A stretch of 64,000 bases of DNA from Candidatus Zhuqueibacterota bacterium (GCA_029261995.1 JAJDAF010000019.1:62001-126000); one strand, 5' to 3'; shown: positions 9,425-18,873, counted from the first letter of the stretch. Notes: generated from the sequence alone by a model not told the origin. Made by a program: numbers and translations.

Positions 9425-9826
9425 TTATTTTTCCAGCTTTGTCCCGATCACAAGTTTCTTGATGCCACTCTTCTTGGCGATGTCCATGAGCTTGACAACA
9501 ATTCCGTGCGACACTTCCTGGTCTGCCTTCAGAACCAGAGCGCCGTCGGTCATTTCAGGAAGCGCCTTTCTGAGCAGAGCCTCAAGATCATCGGTCGAGA
9601 CCTCGTCGGTGTTCAGAAAGAGCTTCCCCTCTTTGTCAACAAACAGGGTGTGATCTTTCTGTTCCACAACCACAGCACTTTGTGCCTGCGGCAACTCAAG
9701 CTTGATTCCTGGCTGCTCGAGGAAAGTTGATGACACCATAAAAAAGATCAACAGAAGGAAGAGGACGTCAATGAGGGAAGTGAGGTTGATCATCACCTTC
9801 CTCGGTTTCTTTGCCTTAAACTGCAT
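9425..9826 (-). CDS. exbD: Biopolymer transporter ExbD/TolR family protein
   Basis: A 133-residue inner-membrane protein with one N-terminal helix carrying the conserved aspartate (SLIDVLFLLLIFFMV, Asp about 20) and a periplasmic domain ending IKKLVIGTKLEK. ExbD/TolR proteins work with the MotA/TolQ/ExbB channel to turn proton-motive force into mechanical work on the outer membrane. Its start overlaps the end of exbB by 11 bases. Whether it serves TonB or Tol cannot be settled from sequence, but the adjacent TonB-like gene favours TonB. Confidence 0.9.
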   Translation of the reverse strand: MQFKAKKPRKVMINLTSLIDVLFLLLIFFMVSSTFLEQPGIKLELPQAQSAVVVEQKDHTLFVDKEGKLFLNTDEVSTDDLEALLRKALPEMTDGALVLKADQEVSHGIVVKLMDIAKKSGIKKLVIGTKLEK

Positions 9827-10460
9827 CCGCCTTCACCTTATTGTTGGTTTGAAAAGCGCTGACTTTCTTAAGCAGCAGGGACGAGTATTTCTCAATTTCG
9901 AGCACGAGCCCTTCCGCCTTGTTTGTGAATAGGTTGTAGACTACAAGCGCCGGAATTCCGATTGAGAGTCCAAGAATTGTGGTAATCAACGCCTCGGAAA
10001 TACCACCGGAAAGTGCTGTTGCCTGTCCGACGCCCAACTCAGAAATGACATCAAAGACCTTCAGGATGCCGATGACCGTACCGAGCAAACCAAGCAGAGG
10101 CGCGATCCCGGCAATCGTTTCCAGGATGACCAGCCCGCGCTCGAGCGTGTGTACCTCCTGCCGGCCCTGGTCGGTGAGAATCTCCTTCAAATCATCTTTT
10201 GGCAGGTCACGGTTTTCAAGGCCGGCTTGAATGATATTTGCAAAAGGGCCCTCGTGCTTTTCGCAAATGGATAGTGCCAAACCGGCATCGTCCGCGCCCT
10301 TGATGTTGTCAAGTACGTTGACGATTTCGGGAATGATGACTTTCTTTCTCTGCAACGTGATGGCCTTCTCTATCACGATTGCCAGGCCAAAAATTGAGCA
10401 GAGAATGAGCGGATAAATAATGAACCCACCTTTGCCCAAAAAATCAAGAACTTGCTCCAT
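9816..10460 (-). CDS. exbB: MotA/TolQ/ExbB proton channel family protein
   Basis: A 214-residue membrane protein with three hydrophobic helices (residues about 11-30, 115-140 and 160-185). The family signature GIAPLLGLLGTVIGILKVF and the C-terminal GGISEALITTILGLSIGIPALV are present. It forms the proton-conducting channel energising TonB with ExbD. It lies between the TonB-like gene (17-base gap) and exbD (11-base overlap) in one transcription unit. Confidence 0.92.
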   Translation of the reverse strand: MEQVLDFLGKGGFIIYPLILCSIFGLAIVIEKAITLQRKKVIIPEIVNVLDNIKGADDAGLALSICEKHEGPFANIIQAGLENRDLPKDDLKEILTDQGRQEVHTLERGLVILETIAGIAPLLGLLGTVIGILKVFDVISELGVGQATALSGGISEALITTILGLSIGIPALVVYNLFTNKAEGLVLEIEKYSSLLLKKVSAFQTNNKVKADAV

Positions 10461-10476
10461 CGGTACCTCGCGCTAG

Positions 10477-11388
10477 TTAACGTTGTCTGTCTGCATTATA
10501 AGTGAACTTCGCAGTCACCTCAAGATATTCCTCAGGAAAGTCAGAAGGCAGATTCGGAAACGGCCCTGAGACCTCGATCGCCCGGTAGCTGGTCTCCATC
10601 AAGGTCTTGTGGCCTTGAAAATCCAGCACTTCCAAATCCCGCACTTCACCTCCGGGATATATCTTGAAACGGAGGCGAGTTTCACCGCTGATTAGCCCAA
10701 GACGTGTGAAAGCCGGCGGCGGGAAAATGTTGCCTTCGACCTTGCGTTTCAACTCCAGCATATACGGCGCAAAATCCCACTCGTAGGTATTGAAAGAGAG
10801 CGCTCCCATGTCCGGCGCTCTACTCTTTTGATTATCGTGCCGGATGCGTTTCTTTTGTTCCTCGGCGCCTGCTGGAACACTGGCTCTGACCAACAGTTCC
10901 CGGCGAAAAACAGGAGAACGTCCGGTGGCCGCATATTTGCTGGGATCCGGCGTGGGAGAATCATCCAATTCGGTGGCTTCAGCCTGTTGCTCCACGGGCT
11001 GCTGTGGCTGCTGGCCCGGTGGCACCTGATTGACCGGCAGCTCGTGCACGTTGTAATCGCCGCGGGCAAAGGCGTCACCGATGGGCATGCTGGCATCCGT
11101 TTCTTCGTTCCGGGCTTGAGCCATTTTGTCCGAAAGAAAATCTGGATTCTCCGGAGGTTCATTCTTGGCGTCGTCGGGTGTCGCAATGACCTCCCTGGGT
11201 CGATTCCTCTGCTCGGGAGGCGATTGCAGTTCAAAAACAATCGGATCATCTTCCAGAAGTTGCTCTGGAGGAGCGCCGCACGTCGATAGCATATTCAGCA
11301 AGCCGAGAATAGCAAGGTAAGCCAATGCCTGAAAGTGAATCAGGAATGAAGTGAGCAGCGTGTATCTTCGAATGCTTTTCTTCAACAT
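10477..11388 (-). CDS. TonB-like energy transducer
   Basis: A 303-residue protein with a basic N-terminus and one helix (residues about 10-32), a long Pro/Gln/Glu-rich linker spanning the periplasm (about 35-165) and a C-terminal domain resembling TonB (YMLELKRKVEGNIFPPP then ETRLRFKIYPGGEVRDLEVL). TonB couples ExbBD to outer-membrane transporters; the order tonB-exbB-exbD supports that role. The C-terminal domain is divergent, so a TolA-like role remains possible. Its start lies 4 bases after the stop of the upstream MBL hydrolase gene. No TonB-dependent receptor is recognised in this window. Confidence 0.75.
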   Translation of the reverse strand: MLKKSIRRYTLLTSFLIHFQALAYLAILGLLNMLSTCGAPPEQLLEDDPIVFELQSPPEQRNRPREVIATPDDAKNEPPENPDFLSDKMAQARNEETDASMPIGDAFARGDYNVHELPVNQVPPGQQPQQPVEQQAEATELDDSPTPDPSKYAATGRSPVFRRELLVRASVPAGAEEQKKRIRHDNQKSRAPDMGALSFNTYEWDFAPYMLELKRKVEGNIFPPPAFTRLGLISGETRLRFKIYPGGEVRDLEVLDFQGHKTLMETSYRAIEVSGPFPNLPSDFPEEYLEVTAKFTYNADRQR

Positions 11389-11392
11389 TGTT

Positions 11393-12202
11393 TTAAATCG
11401 TAACCTGCATCAAATCATTGGCAATTTCAACGGGACCGGAAAACTGCTGCCGGGCAGATGTCAGGATCTCGTGCGCATCAAATGGCGGATACAAATGAGT
11501 CAGAATCAAGCGACCGACCCCGGCATCGGATGCAATCCTGCCAGCCTCAGAAGGGGTCAGATGATTCGCCATTTTCTTGTCGTCCGGGAATGAACATTCC
11601 ACAACTAGCACATCGGCAGCGCTGGCCAGATTAATGATCCCGCTGCAGAAATCTGTATCTCCTGAATAAACAAACACACGCCCGCCGCTTGCAAACCGGT
11701 AGCCGATGGCATGCTCTGTATGCTGCATCAGCGCGGACTCCACGTTAAACGCCGGAAACTCGATAGTCGTTTCAGCAAGCTCCGAAATCGTGATTTCGTA
11801 ATCGACCTCCGCCATGCCGCTGCCAAACACGTCCAGCAGTTTTTCATAGAACTCAGTGAAGCCCACAGGGCCACAAATACGCAGCGGCTTCGTTCGCACA
11901 AAGCCGGGCGTGTACTTTGTGGCGAACAGGAACGGCACGAGATCCATCGTGTGGTCCGGGTGAAGATGCGTGTAGAATATGTAGTCAACATCTCTATATG
12001 AGATCCCGGCCTTGAGAGCGCGTTGCAAGCTACCAGTACCACCGTCGAGCAAACACAGCGAGTCAGCGATTCTCAAAGCATAGCCCGATGGCCCACGGTC
12101 TATCTCAAGCGCCGCGGTGCCACTGCCCAAAACAGTCAACACAATTCGAGTCTGTCCCAAATCCTCACTCCAATATTCAGGGCCCGAGGCTAAAAGCCGC
12201 AA
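11393..12202 (-). CDS. MBL-fold hydrolase, RNase Z/arylsulfatase-like
   Basis: A 269-residue metallo-beta-lactamase-fold protein. The metal-binding motif HLHPDHTMDL is near residue 105, preceded by LDGGTGSL; further ligands are likely in YSGDTDF and the late THLYPPFDAHE segment. The N-terminal VLTVLGSGTAAL is typical of the RNase Z/ElaC-related branch. The substrate is unknown: tRNA 3' processing or small phosphodiesters are both possible. The first 20 residues look non-conserved, so the true start may be downstream. It is the first gene of the tonB-exbB-exbD unit by spacing (4 bases to tonB). Confidence 0.7.
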   Translation of the reverse strand: MRLLASGPEYWSEDLGQTRIVLTVLGSGTAALEIDRGPSGYALRIADSLCLLDGGTGSLQRALKAGISYRDVDYIFYTHLHPDHTMDLVPFLFATKYTPGFVRTKPLRICGPVGFTEFYEKLLDVFGSGMAEVDYEITISELAETTIEFPAFNVESALMQHTEHAIGYRFASGGRVFVYSGDTDFCSGIINLASAADVLVVECSFPDDKKMANHLTPSEAGRIASDAGVGRLILTHLYPPFDAHEILTSARQQFSGPVEIANDLMQVTI

Positions 12203-12500
12203 TCTCAGCTGCGGTCATTTCTAGAAACCGGACATCACAGACGTGGTATTCCATAAATTGTCCGTGGTCGCTATTCCCGGCCGTCGTGGCGCTCGCAAGA
12301 AGTCAACTCCGAAGAACATCAGGTATTAGACATCAGGCGGCTACTTTCTATTCCGGAAAGGTTGCGCTTTTTTGAAACCTTCCGCTGAATCCAACCAAGC
12401 TCATCGCCCAACGAGAATAACCAGAAAAACTTCGAACTTCATTGGCTGTGCCCTTCGGCGGACAGCAGATTACGCGGCCAATGGGTGAGATGATGTACCT
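12203..12500. other. Intergenic region with no recognised gene
   Basis: About 300 bases between the MBL hydrolase start and the terminator of the PorV-like gene. It presumably holds the promoter of the MBL-tonB-exb operon, but I could not pick a convincing -35/-10 pair. An imperfect AAGGTT/AACCTT stem-loop lies near 12357-12387. No coding potential seen. Confidence 0.35.
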
Positions 12501-12506
12501 GCAAGC

Positions 12507-12540
12507 AAAAAAAAATCAACACAACCGTGCTGATTTTCTT
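12507..12540 (-). terminator. Rho-independent terminator after the PorV-like gene
   Basis: On the minus strand a 9-base-pair stem (12535-12527 with 12522-12514, one G-U pair, 4-base loop) is followed by about nine T residues. It lies about 25 bases past the stop of the barrel gene. Confidence 0.8.
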
Positions 12541-12561
12541 CGAGGCGTTGTTCGAATTGCC

Positions 12562-13476
12562 TTACAGCCGGCCAACCAGAGTGAAACGATTCAGCGCCCC
12601 GACCTCGCCGAATGACGAAAACGAATAGTCCACGTCAAATCGGTTGATCTTAAAGCCAAGCCCGATTGAGACGCCGGCGAACTTATCTCTGCTGGTGTCC
12701 ACTTTTTGATCCTGGCCAACAGAATTATATCCGAGACGGGCTGCTAATTGCTCCGTGAGCCTGATTTCGCCGCCAAACCTGAAGTCGATGTCATCATCCT
12801 TAAACTTCACGACCGCGGCGCTTATCATCACCGGCAAATGCTGCAAAACCTTGGAAAACCCCAATTGCACGTTCAAGGGCAGCTCGTCTTCCGTCTCTAT
12901 AAAAGCCGAAGTGGTGGTTCCAAGATTGAATACTGTCGCGCCTATGTTGAAGCCTCGACTGGAGATCGAATAGATCGCTCCGGCGTCCAGTGCTACAGCG
13001 GATTGCGTGAAGTTGTCAATCTGGAAACGAATGTATTTCGCGCTGCCGCCTAAAGTCAGATTTTTCATCACAGGGCGGCCGTAGGTCGCGGCGAGCACGA
13101 GACCGTTGGCTCCGAACTCTCCGGTGGAGTTGTCCTGCTCATCGCGGCCATCGAAACTGCCGAAATCGATGAAATTCAGAGAGGCCGCAGCCGTGCCGCC
13201 AGAAAACGGTTGTGCATAAGCCAAAAAGCCTGATTGAAAATCCAGCAGGTGGTTCAGGTAGGAAAAAGTGCCTGAGCGCTCGACAAGTGATGCAATTCCC
13301 GCCGGATTGTAGGCAACATTGTGAATGTCGCCGGGCACGGCCACGAAGGCTCCACCCATCGCGGAAGGCCTTGCGCCAACGGTCGTGCGCAGGAAATCAT
13401 AGCCAACTACGGTCTGCGCGACGGCCATTGCTGGGAGAACCGTGAAAAGCAGGATGATGCTAAGTCGTTTGAGCAT
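12562..13476 (-). CDS. PorV/PorQ family outer-membrane beta-barrel protein
   Basis: About 304 residues. A Sec signal peptide (MLKRLSIILLFTVLPAMAVAQ) is followed by YDFLRTTVGARPSAMGGAFVAV and NVAYNPAGIASL, the N-terminal pattern of PorV/PorQ (UPF0164-like) proteins. The rest consists of alternating amphipathic strands ending in the barrel strand RFTLVGRL. Members sit in the outer membrane; some take part in type IX secretion, but no other type IX gene is visible here. ATG 13476 was chosen over 13518 because it begins the signal peptide. It lies downstream of, and on the same strand as, the CotH protein whose sorting tail could use such a system. Confidence 0.75.
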   Translation of the reverse strand: MLKRLSIILLFTVLPAMAVAQTVVGYDFLRTTVGARPSAMGGAFVAVPGDIHNVAYNPAGIASLVERSGTFSYLNHLLDFQSGFLAYAQPFSGGTAAASLNFIDFGSFDGRDEQDNSTGEFGANGLVLAATYGRPVMKNLTLGGSAKYIRFQIDNFTQSAVALDAGAIYSISSRGFNIGATVFNLGTTTSAFIETEDELPLNVQLGFSKVLQHLPVMISAAVVKFKDDDIDFRFGGEIRLTEQLAARLGYNSVGQDQKVDTSRDKFAGVSIGLGFKINRFDVDYSFSSFGEVGALNRFTLVGRL

Positions 13477-13588
13477 ATTAGGAACCGGGTTGTTTTCAAA
13501 TAAGGCCAAGTAAGACATATTTCATCAAAAACGCAAGATAAAATGGGGTTGCGCTCAAAACGTGGACAACTCGCGTGAGGCCTGATTT

Positions 13589-13604
13589 GCGATTGCGCAA
13601 TCGC
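13589..13604. repeat. 16-base perfect palindrome between cotH and the PorV-like gene
   Basis: The sequence GCGATTGCGCAATCGC reads the same on both strands. It lies in the 175-base gap between two minus-strand genes, about 110 bases upstream of the PorV-like start. It could be a protein-binding site or part of a terminator; there is no T-run directly after it. Confidence 0.4.
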
Positions 13605-13651
13605 GTCACCCTCCCCCTTGCTGACGATGATTTCACAGCTGAAAGCAGCCT

Positions 13652-16600
13652 CTACCGAAGTAGAAGAAGCCGCCGAGATGCAACAAAGTCTCCGGCCAGA
13701 AGCTTGTACAAATAGACTCCGCTGGCGACGCGGTTCCCCGAATCGTCCCTCCCATCCCAGACGGCGCGATGAGACCCCGCTGGTTTTCCTGAATCCACTA
13801 AAAGTCTCACTCGCTGCCCGCGGGCATTGTAAATCATCAATGTCACATCGGAAGCCTTCGGCAGTTCATACGCAATAGTGGTGCCTGGATTAAAAGGGTT
13901 CGGATAGTTGTCGTCGAGGCGAAAGGTCGCGGGCCTCGGCTGCTCGATGGAGGCAACGCGCAATACCGAAGCGCCTGCCAGATCCGCGGTCAACGAACCA
14001 ATCGTGAGGTCGCTAGCGGCGTGGAGGCCATTGCTTTCAAACGCTAGCTGAAACGACAGTTGGCCGTGGGCGCCGCCATCCACTCTGTTGCCAAACCCGC
14101 CGACCAGGAGTTCACCGTCTCCACTTGCCCGCGCCTCCAGGGCAGTCCATTGACTCGATGCGTTGAGAGGACGGAGTTCGATGAATCGCATCTTATCTTC
14201 GGGATACCGCACCTGAAAGCCAAACGCGGCAAGGCGGGCGTTTCCCACGGATTTAACCTCCAGCACAAGTTCACCAGGCCCGGCAGACGACACAGAACGA
14301 GACTCTGAGACAACCAGTTCCTGCCGCCGGGGCTCACTCGCGGTGGCGAGTGGCGATAGAGCACTGAAACACGGTGAAGGAGACAGATCATTCAAGGCTC
14401 GCTTGAAGATGTCAAGTGCATCGGCCGGGGTTACGAAGCCATCGCAATCGACATCGGCAGCCTTGACCTCACAGTAGAATCCGGGAACATCGCAGTCAGC
14501 GGGCAATGTGCTCCCAGCGAGATAAATCGTGAAGGCGCACAGGGCATCACCGGCGCTGAGTGTGCCGTCGCTATTTACGTCGCCGTCGCCAACACAAGCT
14601 TGAGCAACAGGTTCGAAGAAAACGGTTACGGTTTGATCGCTGGTCAGTTGTAGTTGCACAAGTGCGGTGTCAGCGAGTGCAGCACCCTGCCAACCAGCAA
14701 ACCGGTATCCGGGTTGAGGCACGGCACGCAGCGTAACCGGGACATTTTCAAAATATGTACCCGTCCACGGCAGCGATTTCAGAGGAAGAGAGTTTACCTC
14801 GACGGCGCCGCCGCCCGAACCCAGGTCGAGGGTCAGCCGGCGATCCGTGCCGGCGTTGAATTTACTGCGCAGATGGTCACGCTGGTGGTCCTGCCGGTCA
14901 TCGGCCCACTCCTTAACTGTGGAGATACCACGCTCCCAATCCGTGAGCCGGGCCTCGCTCCACTTCTCCGTCTCAAAATGCAAATTTGGGCGCAAGGCGG
15001 CTGCCATGTCGTCTACCAGAGCGCTAATATGACCGGGGTGCAGTGTTGTATTCATCACGTCGGCAAACCGATTGACAAACCGATGTTCAAAAACCTCGCT
15101 AGTGAGAAGTTTTCGAAGAATAAGCGTGGACCAGAGCAGGTCTTCTTCATCGAGTTGCCCACAACAGTTGAGCATCACGTTGCTACGCGTTGCCCACCGC
15201 AATGTCTTGTCGGAGGGTCGTAATCCAGAGCCCAGCGAGCCATAACTGATGTCGGTATCCCACATCACCCACCGCCACCGTGCCGTCTCGGCGCGCTCCC
15301 GAAACATGTAGATATTCGTGTGCGGCATATCCCAGTTGCCGGCAAAGACATTGAAAACAAAAAAATCAATAAAGTTATCGAGATCGATTATCTCCGAAAT
15401 CTGACGATATTTGCTTTCGTTGTCAAAATCATTGTCCTCAATCAACGAAAACATTCGGTTCCAGGCCTCTTTGTCGCCAGCTTCGACAACGATTTTCTCG
15501 TCATTCGGCCTCAACAAGTCAGCATCTTCAATGCCATAGTTTGACTCGAGATAGTGCTCGTCCACGCGCTCACGAATGTGATAAATTCCCCAGGGATCAC
15601 CGTTGATAAAAAGCACGACCGGACGAGCCGCTGAAACCACGCCATCATGTTCACCCCACATGCGATGGTTCAACGGATCGCGGATGAGAGACCAGTAGCG
15701 ACTTGTCACGCCTTCCTTTCTGAAGAACTGGTCACTCGAACCACCGGAATGAACGACGAGGCGGTCGAACTCGTCGATTTTCTTCGTCTCAAACAGCCGG
15801 TATCGCAACTTGGATGGACCGTACTCGCTTCGGAAGTAGAGCCTGGTCGACACTTTCGGAAAGTCTTGCCGCCTGGACCGGCCGCCATGTGCTCTCATGC
15901 CAGCGTTGATCTGGATACCAGAGCCGTCACGCTCGACCAGATTCACAGACACGGCTCGCTCCCACTCCTTGCCGCTGCCGCCCGGGTTATCGAAAATACC
16001 GCGGCTACCAAACAGATTTCTGTTGTCGGTCGCATAGGAAAGTACAGGCAGTGTGCCATCATAATCTATGAGATAAATATGACTGATGTCGTCACCTACT
16101 GGCGCGCCACCGTCAAAAACACGCACCCGTACGACTGTGGTGGATGATATTAGAAGTTCGTCTCCGTATCTGGCACTACCCGCATTGACAGTCGAGCCAT
16201 CAGTCGTGTAACGAATCGTCACATTATCCACAGGAGACGAAAGCCGCAGCTGCAGCGAATCCTCGAAGAACCCGCTCTTCGGTGAGAAGGTGACCGCAGC
16301 GCCACCTGGAACATCTACATCATTCGGCTCGGCCGGTGTTGGGTTGGCAGTCGCCACGAAAGCACCAAAAGCATCGGGAATGCGTGCCAAGGAAACATCC
16401 TCCACCTGCCGACCAAAGGTTACTGTGTCAACAACGCTGCCGTCAGATGCAAAAATCCCGATGAACTCGCCAACAGCGGAAAGTTTGAAACTGGCGTGAA
16501 GCTCCTGTCCTGTGAGATCTTTCCCGGATGCCCAAACAAGGAGATAACCGCCATCGGGCATGACAAATGACGGAAGGCGCCATTTGTCGGGAGCGCCAGC

Positions 16601-16825
16601 GTCATCTGTCATGGTATGTCCCCCGAGATCGAGCGCCGCGCCACTCACGTTGTGCAATTCGATCCAGTCGGATGAATCGCCGTCATGATCGAAATTAGTG
16701 CTGTGGTTCGAGGCCAGAAACTCACTTATGACCACGGACTGCGGCCACACTGGTTGGCACCACGCCAACAAGGCGCAGATTGACGGAATAGCCCACTTGA
16801 GAGGAGAAACTGATTCACGACGCAT
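13652..16825 (-). CDS. Secreted modular CotH-kinase surface protein with lamin-tail and sorting domains
   Basis: A 1057-residue exported protein. In order: signal peptide ending about residue 29; lamin-tail domain (ISEFLASNHST...DWIELHNVSG, about 30-140); chitobiase-C-like segment (IRYTTDGSTVN, about 170-235); CotH-type kinase-like domain (about 250-640; PWGIYHIRERVDEHYLESNYG and MWDTDISYGSLG); a repeat-like domain (PGYRFAGWQG); a dockerin-like Ca-binding pair (DVNSDGTLSAGDAL and DVDCDGFVTPADAL, about 746-817); a cohesin-like sandwich; and a C-terminal sorting/FlgD-like module (NYPNPFNPGTTIAYELP...SGVYLYKLL, about 965-1057). CotH proteins in spore coats phosphorylate serines; the role here is unknown. 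ATG 16825 has a GGAGG four bases upstream. Confidence 0.85.
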   Translation of the reverse strand: MRRESVSPLKWAIPSICALLAWCQPVWPQSVVISEFLASNHSTNFDHDGDSSDWIELHNVSGAALDLGGHTMTDDAGAPDKWRLPSFVMPDGGYLLVWASGKDLTGQELHASFKLSAVGEFIGIFASDGSVVDTVTFGRQVEDVSLARIPDAFGAFVATANPTPAEPNDVDVPGGAAVTFSPKSGFFEDSLQLRLSSPVDNVTIRYTTDGSTVNAGSARYGDELLISSTTVVRVRVFDGGAPVGDDISHIYLIDYDGTLPVLSYATDNRNLFGSRGIFDNPGGSGKEWERAVSVNLVERDGSGIQINAGMRAHGGRSRRQDFPKVSTRLYFRSEYGPSKLRYRLFETKKIDEFDRLVVHSGGSSDQFFRKEGVTSRYWSLIRDPLNHRMWGEHDGVVSAARPVVLFINGDPWGIYHIRERVDEHYLESNYGIEDADLLRPNDEKIVVEAGDKEAWNRMFSLIEDNDFDNESKYRQISEIIDLDNFIDFFVFNVFAGNWDMPHTNIYMFRERAETARWRWVMWDTDISYGSLGSGLRPSDKTLRWATRSNVMLNCCGQLDEEDLLWSTLILRKLLTSEVFEHRFVNRFADVMNTTLHPGHISALVDDMAAALRPNLHFETEKWSEARLTDWERGISTVKEWADDRQDHQRDHLRSKFNAGTDRRLTLDLGSGGGAVEVNSLPLKSLPWTGTYFENVPVTLRAVPQPGYRFAGWQGAALADTALVQLQLTSDQTVTVFFEPVAQACVGDGDVNSDGTLSAGDALCAFTIYLAGSTLPADCDVPGFYCEVKAADVDCDGFVTPADALDIFKRALNDLSPSPCFSALSPLATASEPRRQELVVSESRSVSSAGPGELVLEVKSVGNARLAAFGFQVRYPEDKMRFIELRPLNASSQWTALEARASGDGELLVGGFGNRVDGGAHGQLSFQLAFESNGLHAASDLTIGSLTADLAGASVLRVASIEQPRPATFRLDDNYPNPFNPGTTIAYELPKASDVTLMIYNARGQRVRLLVDSGKPAGSHRAVWDGRDDSGNRVASGVYLYKLLAGDFVASRRLLLLR

Positions 16826-17287
16826 TTTGCCTCCAGGTGCGTTAGTACACAAAATTGAGTCCTGGGGCGGAGATTGTCGGGGCGGAAGCGAAAGAGACTT
16901 AGGTGCTCAAGAGCAGGTAACCAGTTTCAGAGCTCGCCAGGGAAACTCATGTGGTTTAAAGAACTACCGCCGGGATCGAAAACAAGTCGCAACCACAATT
17001 ATACCGGCGCCAAACCAACAGGCCACGCAATAAGAACGACAGAACTTAAGCAACGTCAACCTCAGTGTCAACTAAAATAGCCGATGAGCTTGGAGGGACT
17101 GCGTGCTCCTGTCTCCCTGGCACCAAACTCACACGTCCGCTCCTAGGTATACAACTGCTGAGGACTTTTATTTCGAGGAAAGAAGATGCAAGAATCAGAA
17201 GGCCAGGCCTAAGGTCCAGGACGATTCAAACTTGAGCAACCTGTGATAAAGGGATAGAAATGTGGGACTTGGGAAAAGAGAAGAAAG
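16826..17287. other. Intergenic region upstream of cotH, no gene recognised
   Basis: About 460 bases between cotH and the 3' end of tRNA-Thr, both on the minus strand. Short plus-strand open frames occur but lack any family feature. Apart from the cotH ribosome binding site (GGAGG at 16830-16834) nothing is supported. Confidence 0.35.
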
Positions 17288-17361
17288 AGCCACCTGTCGG
17301 AGTCGAACCGACGGCCTGCGCATTACGAATGCGCTGCTCTGGCCAACTGAGCTAAGGTGGC
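17288..17361 (-). tRNA. tRNA-Thr (anticodon CGT)
   Basis: A complete cloverleaf can be drawn on the minus strand: acceptor GCCACCT/AGGTGGC, D arm with GCTCAGTTGGCCAGAGC, anticodon arm GCGCA-TTCGTAA-TGCGC giving anticodon CGT, and T arm with GTTCGACTC. No 3' CCA is encoded. It reads ACG threonine codons. Confidence 0.95.
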
Positions 17362-17377
17362 TGGAAAAACAAAGGCG

Positions 17378-17406
17378 AATATAACCGATTGCCGGGGCAA
17401 AAGCAA
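17378..17406 (-). promoter_or_regulatory. Promoter for tRNA-Thr
   Basis: TTGCTT (17406-17401) and TATATT (17383-17378) are separated by 17 bases on the minus strand, placing the start about 10 bases upstream of the mature tRNA 5' end. Confidence 0.6.
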
Positions 17407-17481
17407 GTTATTTTTGAACCCTGTCGCGGCATCGGATTGACTCATAAAAAAAGTAACCGTAGCTATTTGCTATGGACTTCG

Positions 17482-17505
17482 TTGCCTCATAATTTATGTA
17501 ACCCA
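17482..17505 (+). repeat. Left terminal inverted repeat of the insertion sequence
   Basis: Starts TTGCCTCATAAT and ends ATGTAACCCA; matches the reverse complement of 18874-18898 over most of its length. It lies just upstream of the transposase ribosome binding site. Confidence 0.8.
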
Positions 17506-17525
17506 AAGAAAGGAGTTACGAGAAT

Positions 17526-18803
17526 ATGAGTAACGAGTCCAAACAGGAGTATCTTCAGTCGGTTCGCTTTCGCTATCAGGGTGCGACGAAACAGCAAAAG
17601 CAAGCCATGCTCGACGAATTTTGTGCGGCTTGCGGTTACAACAGAAAGTATGCAATCCGCCTGCTCAACGCCGAGCAAAAGCCGACGGGCCAGAGCAAAC
17701 TTGTTCGGCGTGGCCGGAAAAGAGTCTACGACGATCCGCTCATCGAACAGGTACTTAGGGAGCTCTGGAGAAAGACCAATCTCCCCTGTGCAAAACGCCT
17801 GGTCGCCATCATCCCGCTATGGCTGCCGCACTATGACGAATACGTGCTTGAGCAAGAAGTCATCAACAAACTCTTGAGCATATCGGCGGCCACCATAGAC
17901 CGCATCCTGAAGCCCTTTCGAGCCAGGTACGGCAAATGCGGCCTTGCCACAACCAAACCAGGCTCCATCATCAAAAAGCACATCCCGGTCAAAACCAATC
18001 AATGGGATGAGACAGTCCCAGGCTTCCTCGAAGCAGACACCGTCGCGCCTTGCGGCAATTCCACCGCTGGCCAGTTCCTCTACACCGTCAATTGCGTCGA
18101 TATTGCTACCGGATGGACCGAGCAAAGAGCCGTCTGGGGAAAAGGCTGGCAAGGTGTCATGCAAGCCATTGAAAACATTGAACTCAACCTGCCATTCGCA
18201 ATCAAAGGTTTTGATTGCGATAACGGCTCTGAGTTCTTAAATTGGCATCTCGTTCGGCACCTCACCGAAAGAAAGCGACCCGTGCAATTCACAAGAGCCC
18301 GAGCATACCACAAAAACGACAACGCTCACATTGAAAACAAAAACTGGACACACGTCAGACAGTATCTCGGTTATCAACGCTTTCAACACCAGGCTTTGGT
18401 CGAAAAACTCAACGACCTTTACACAACTGAATGGAACACCTACTTCAACTTCTTCATGCCCTCGGTCAAGCTCATCGCCAAGAACAGAGTCGGCTCCAAA
18501 GTGGTCAAAACCTACGACAAACCCAAAACACCTATGCAGAGACTTATCGAGTCAGAACACATCTCAACAGAACAAAAACACCAGCTCACCAAAACCATTG
18601 AACAGCTCAATCCCTTCGAACTACAAGAACGAATGTATGCCAAAATCAAAACCATACTTAAAGAGGTTAACCGTTGTCTGAATACTTCATCAAATGGGAA
18701 TCCCAATCAGGATGACAGCTCCGAAACAAAAGAAATCCCGACCACACACCCAGCCCTGACGGGCTCGCTGGCTACCGGGAAAATGCAGCATCAAGAGCCT
18801 TGA
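17526..18803 (+). CDS. DDE integrase-type transposase
   Basis: A 425-residue transposase. The N-terminal third carries a helix-turn-helix region (AACGYNRKYAIRLL, then SAATIDRILKPFR). The catalytic core follows: first Asp in PGFLEADTVAPCG (near residue 170), second in FDCDNGSEFLNWHL (near 228) and a Glu in NAHIENKNWTHVRQYLGY (near 270), the retroviral-integrase pattern. This arrangement resembles transposases grouped among IS elements not in a classical family or near IS481; I cannot assign the family. AAAGGAG lies just upstream of the ATG. Codons are more A-rich than in the neighbours, as expected for a mobile gene. Confidence 0.9.
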   Translation: MSNESKQEYLQSVRFRYQGATKQQKQAMLDEFCAACGYNRKYAIRLLNAEQKPTGQSKLVRRGRKRVYDDPLIEQVLRELWRKTNLPCAKRLVAIIPLWLPHYDEYVLEQEVINKLLSISAATIDRILKPFRARYGKCGLATTKPGSIIKKHIPVKTNQWDETVPGFLEADTVAPCGNSTAGQFLYTVNCVDIATGWTEQRAVWGKGWQGVMQAIENIELNLPFAIKGFDCDNGSEFLNWHLVRHLTERKRPVQFTRARAYHKNDNAHIENKNWTHVRQYLGYQRFQHQALVEKLNDLYTTEWNTYFNFFMPSVKLIAKNRVGSKVVKTYDKPKTPMQRLIESEHISTEQKHQLTKTIEQLNPFELQERMYAKIKTILKEVNRCLNTSSNGNPNQDDSSETKEIPTTHPALTGSLATGKMQHQEP

Positions 18804-18873
18804 GAAAACTCATCATCGATCTAATTGGTATGCAAAAAATGGAAAAATCCATTCACCCAAAAAACAGAGGCCT

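Noticed and set aside
9092-9730. A 212-codon plus-strand open frame
   Set aside because: It runs antisense into exbD, has no family feature, and no credible ribosome binding site; exbD on the other strand has clear motifs.
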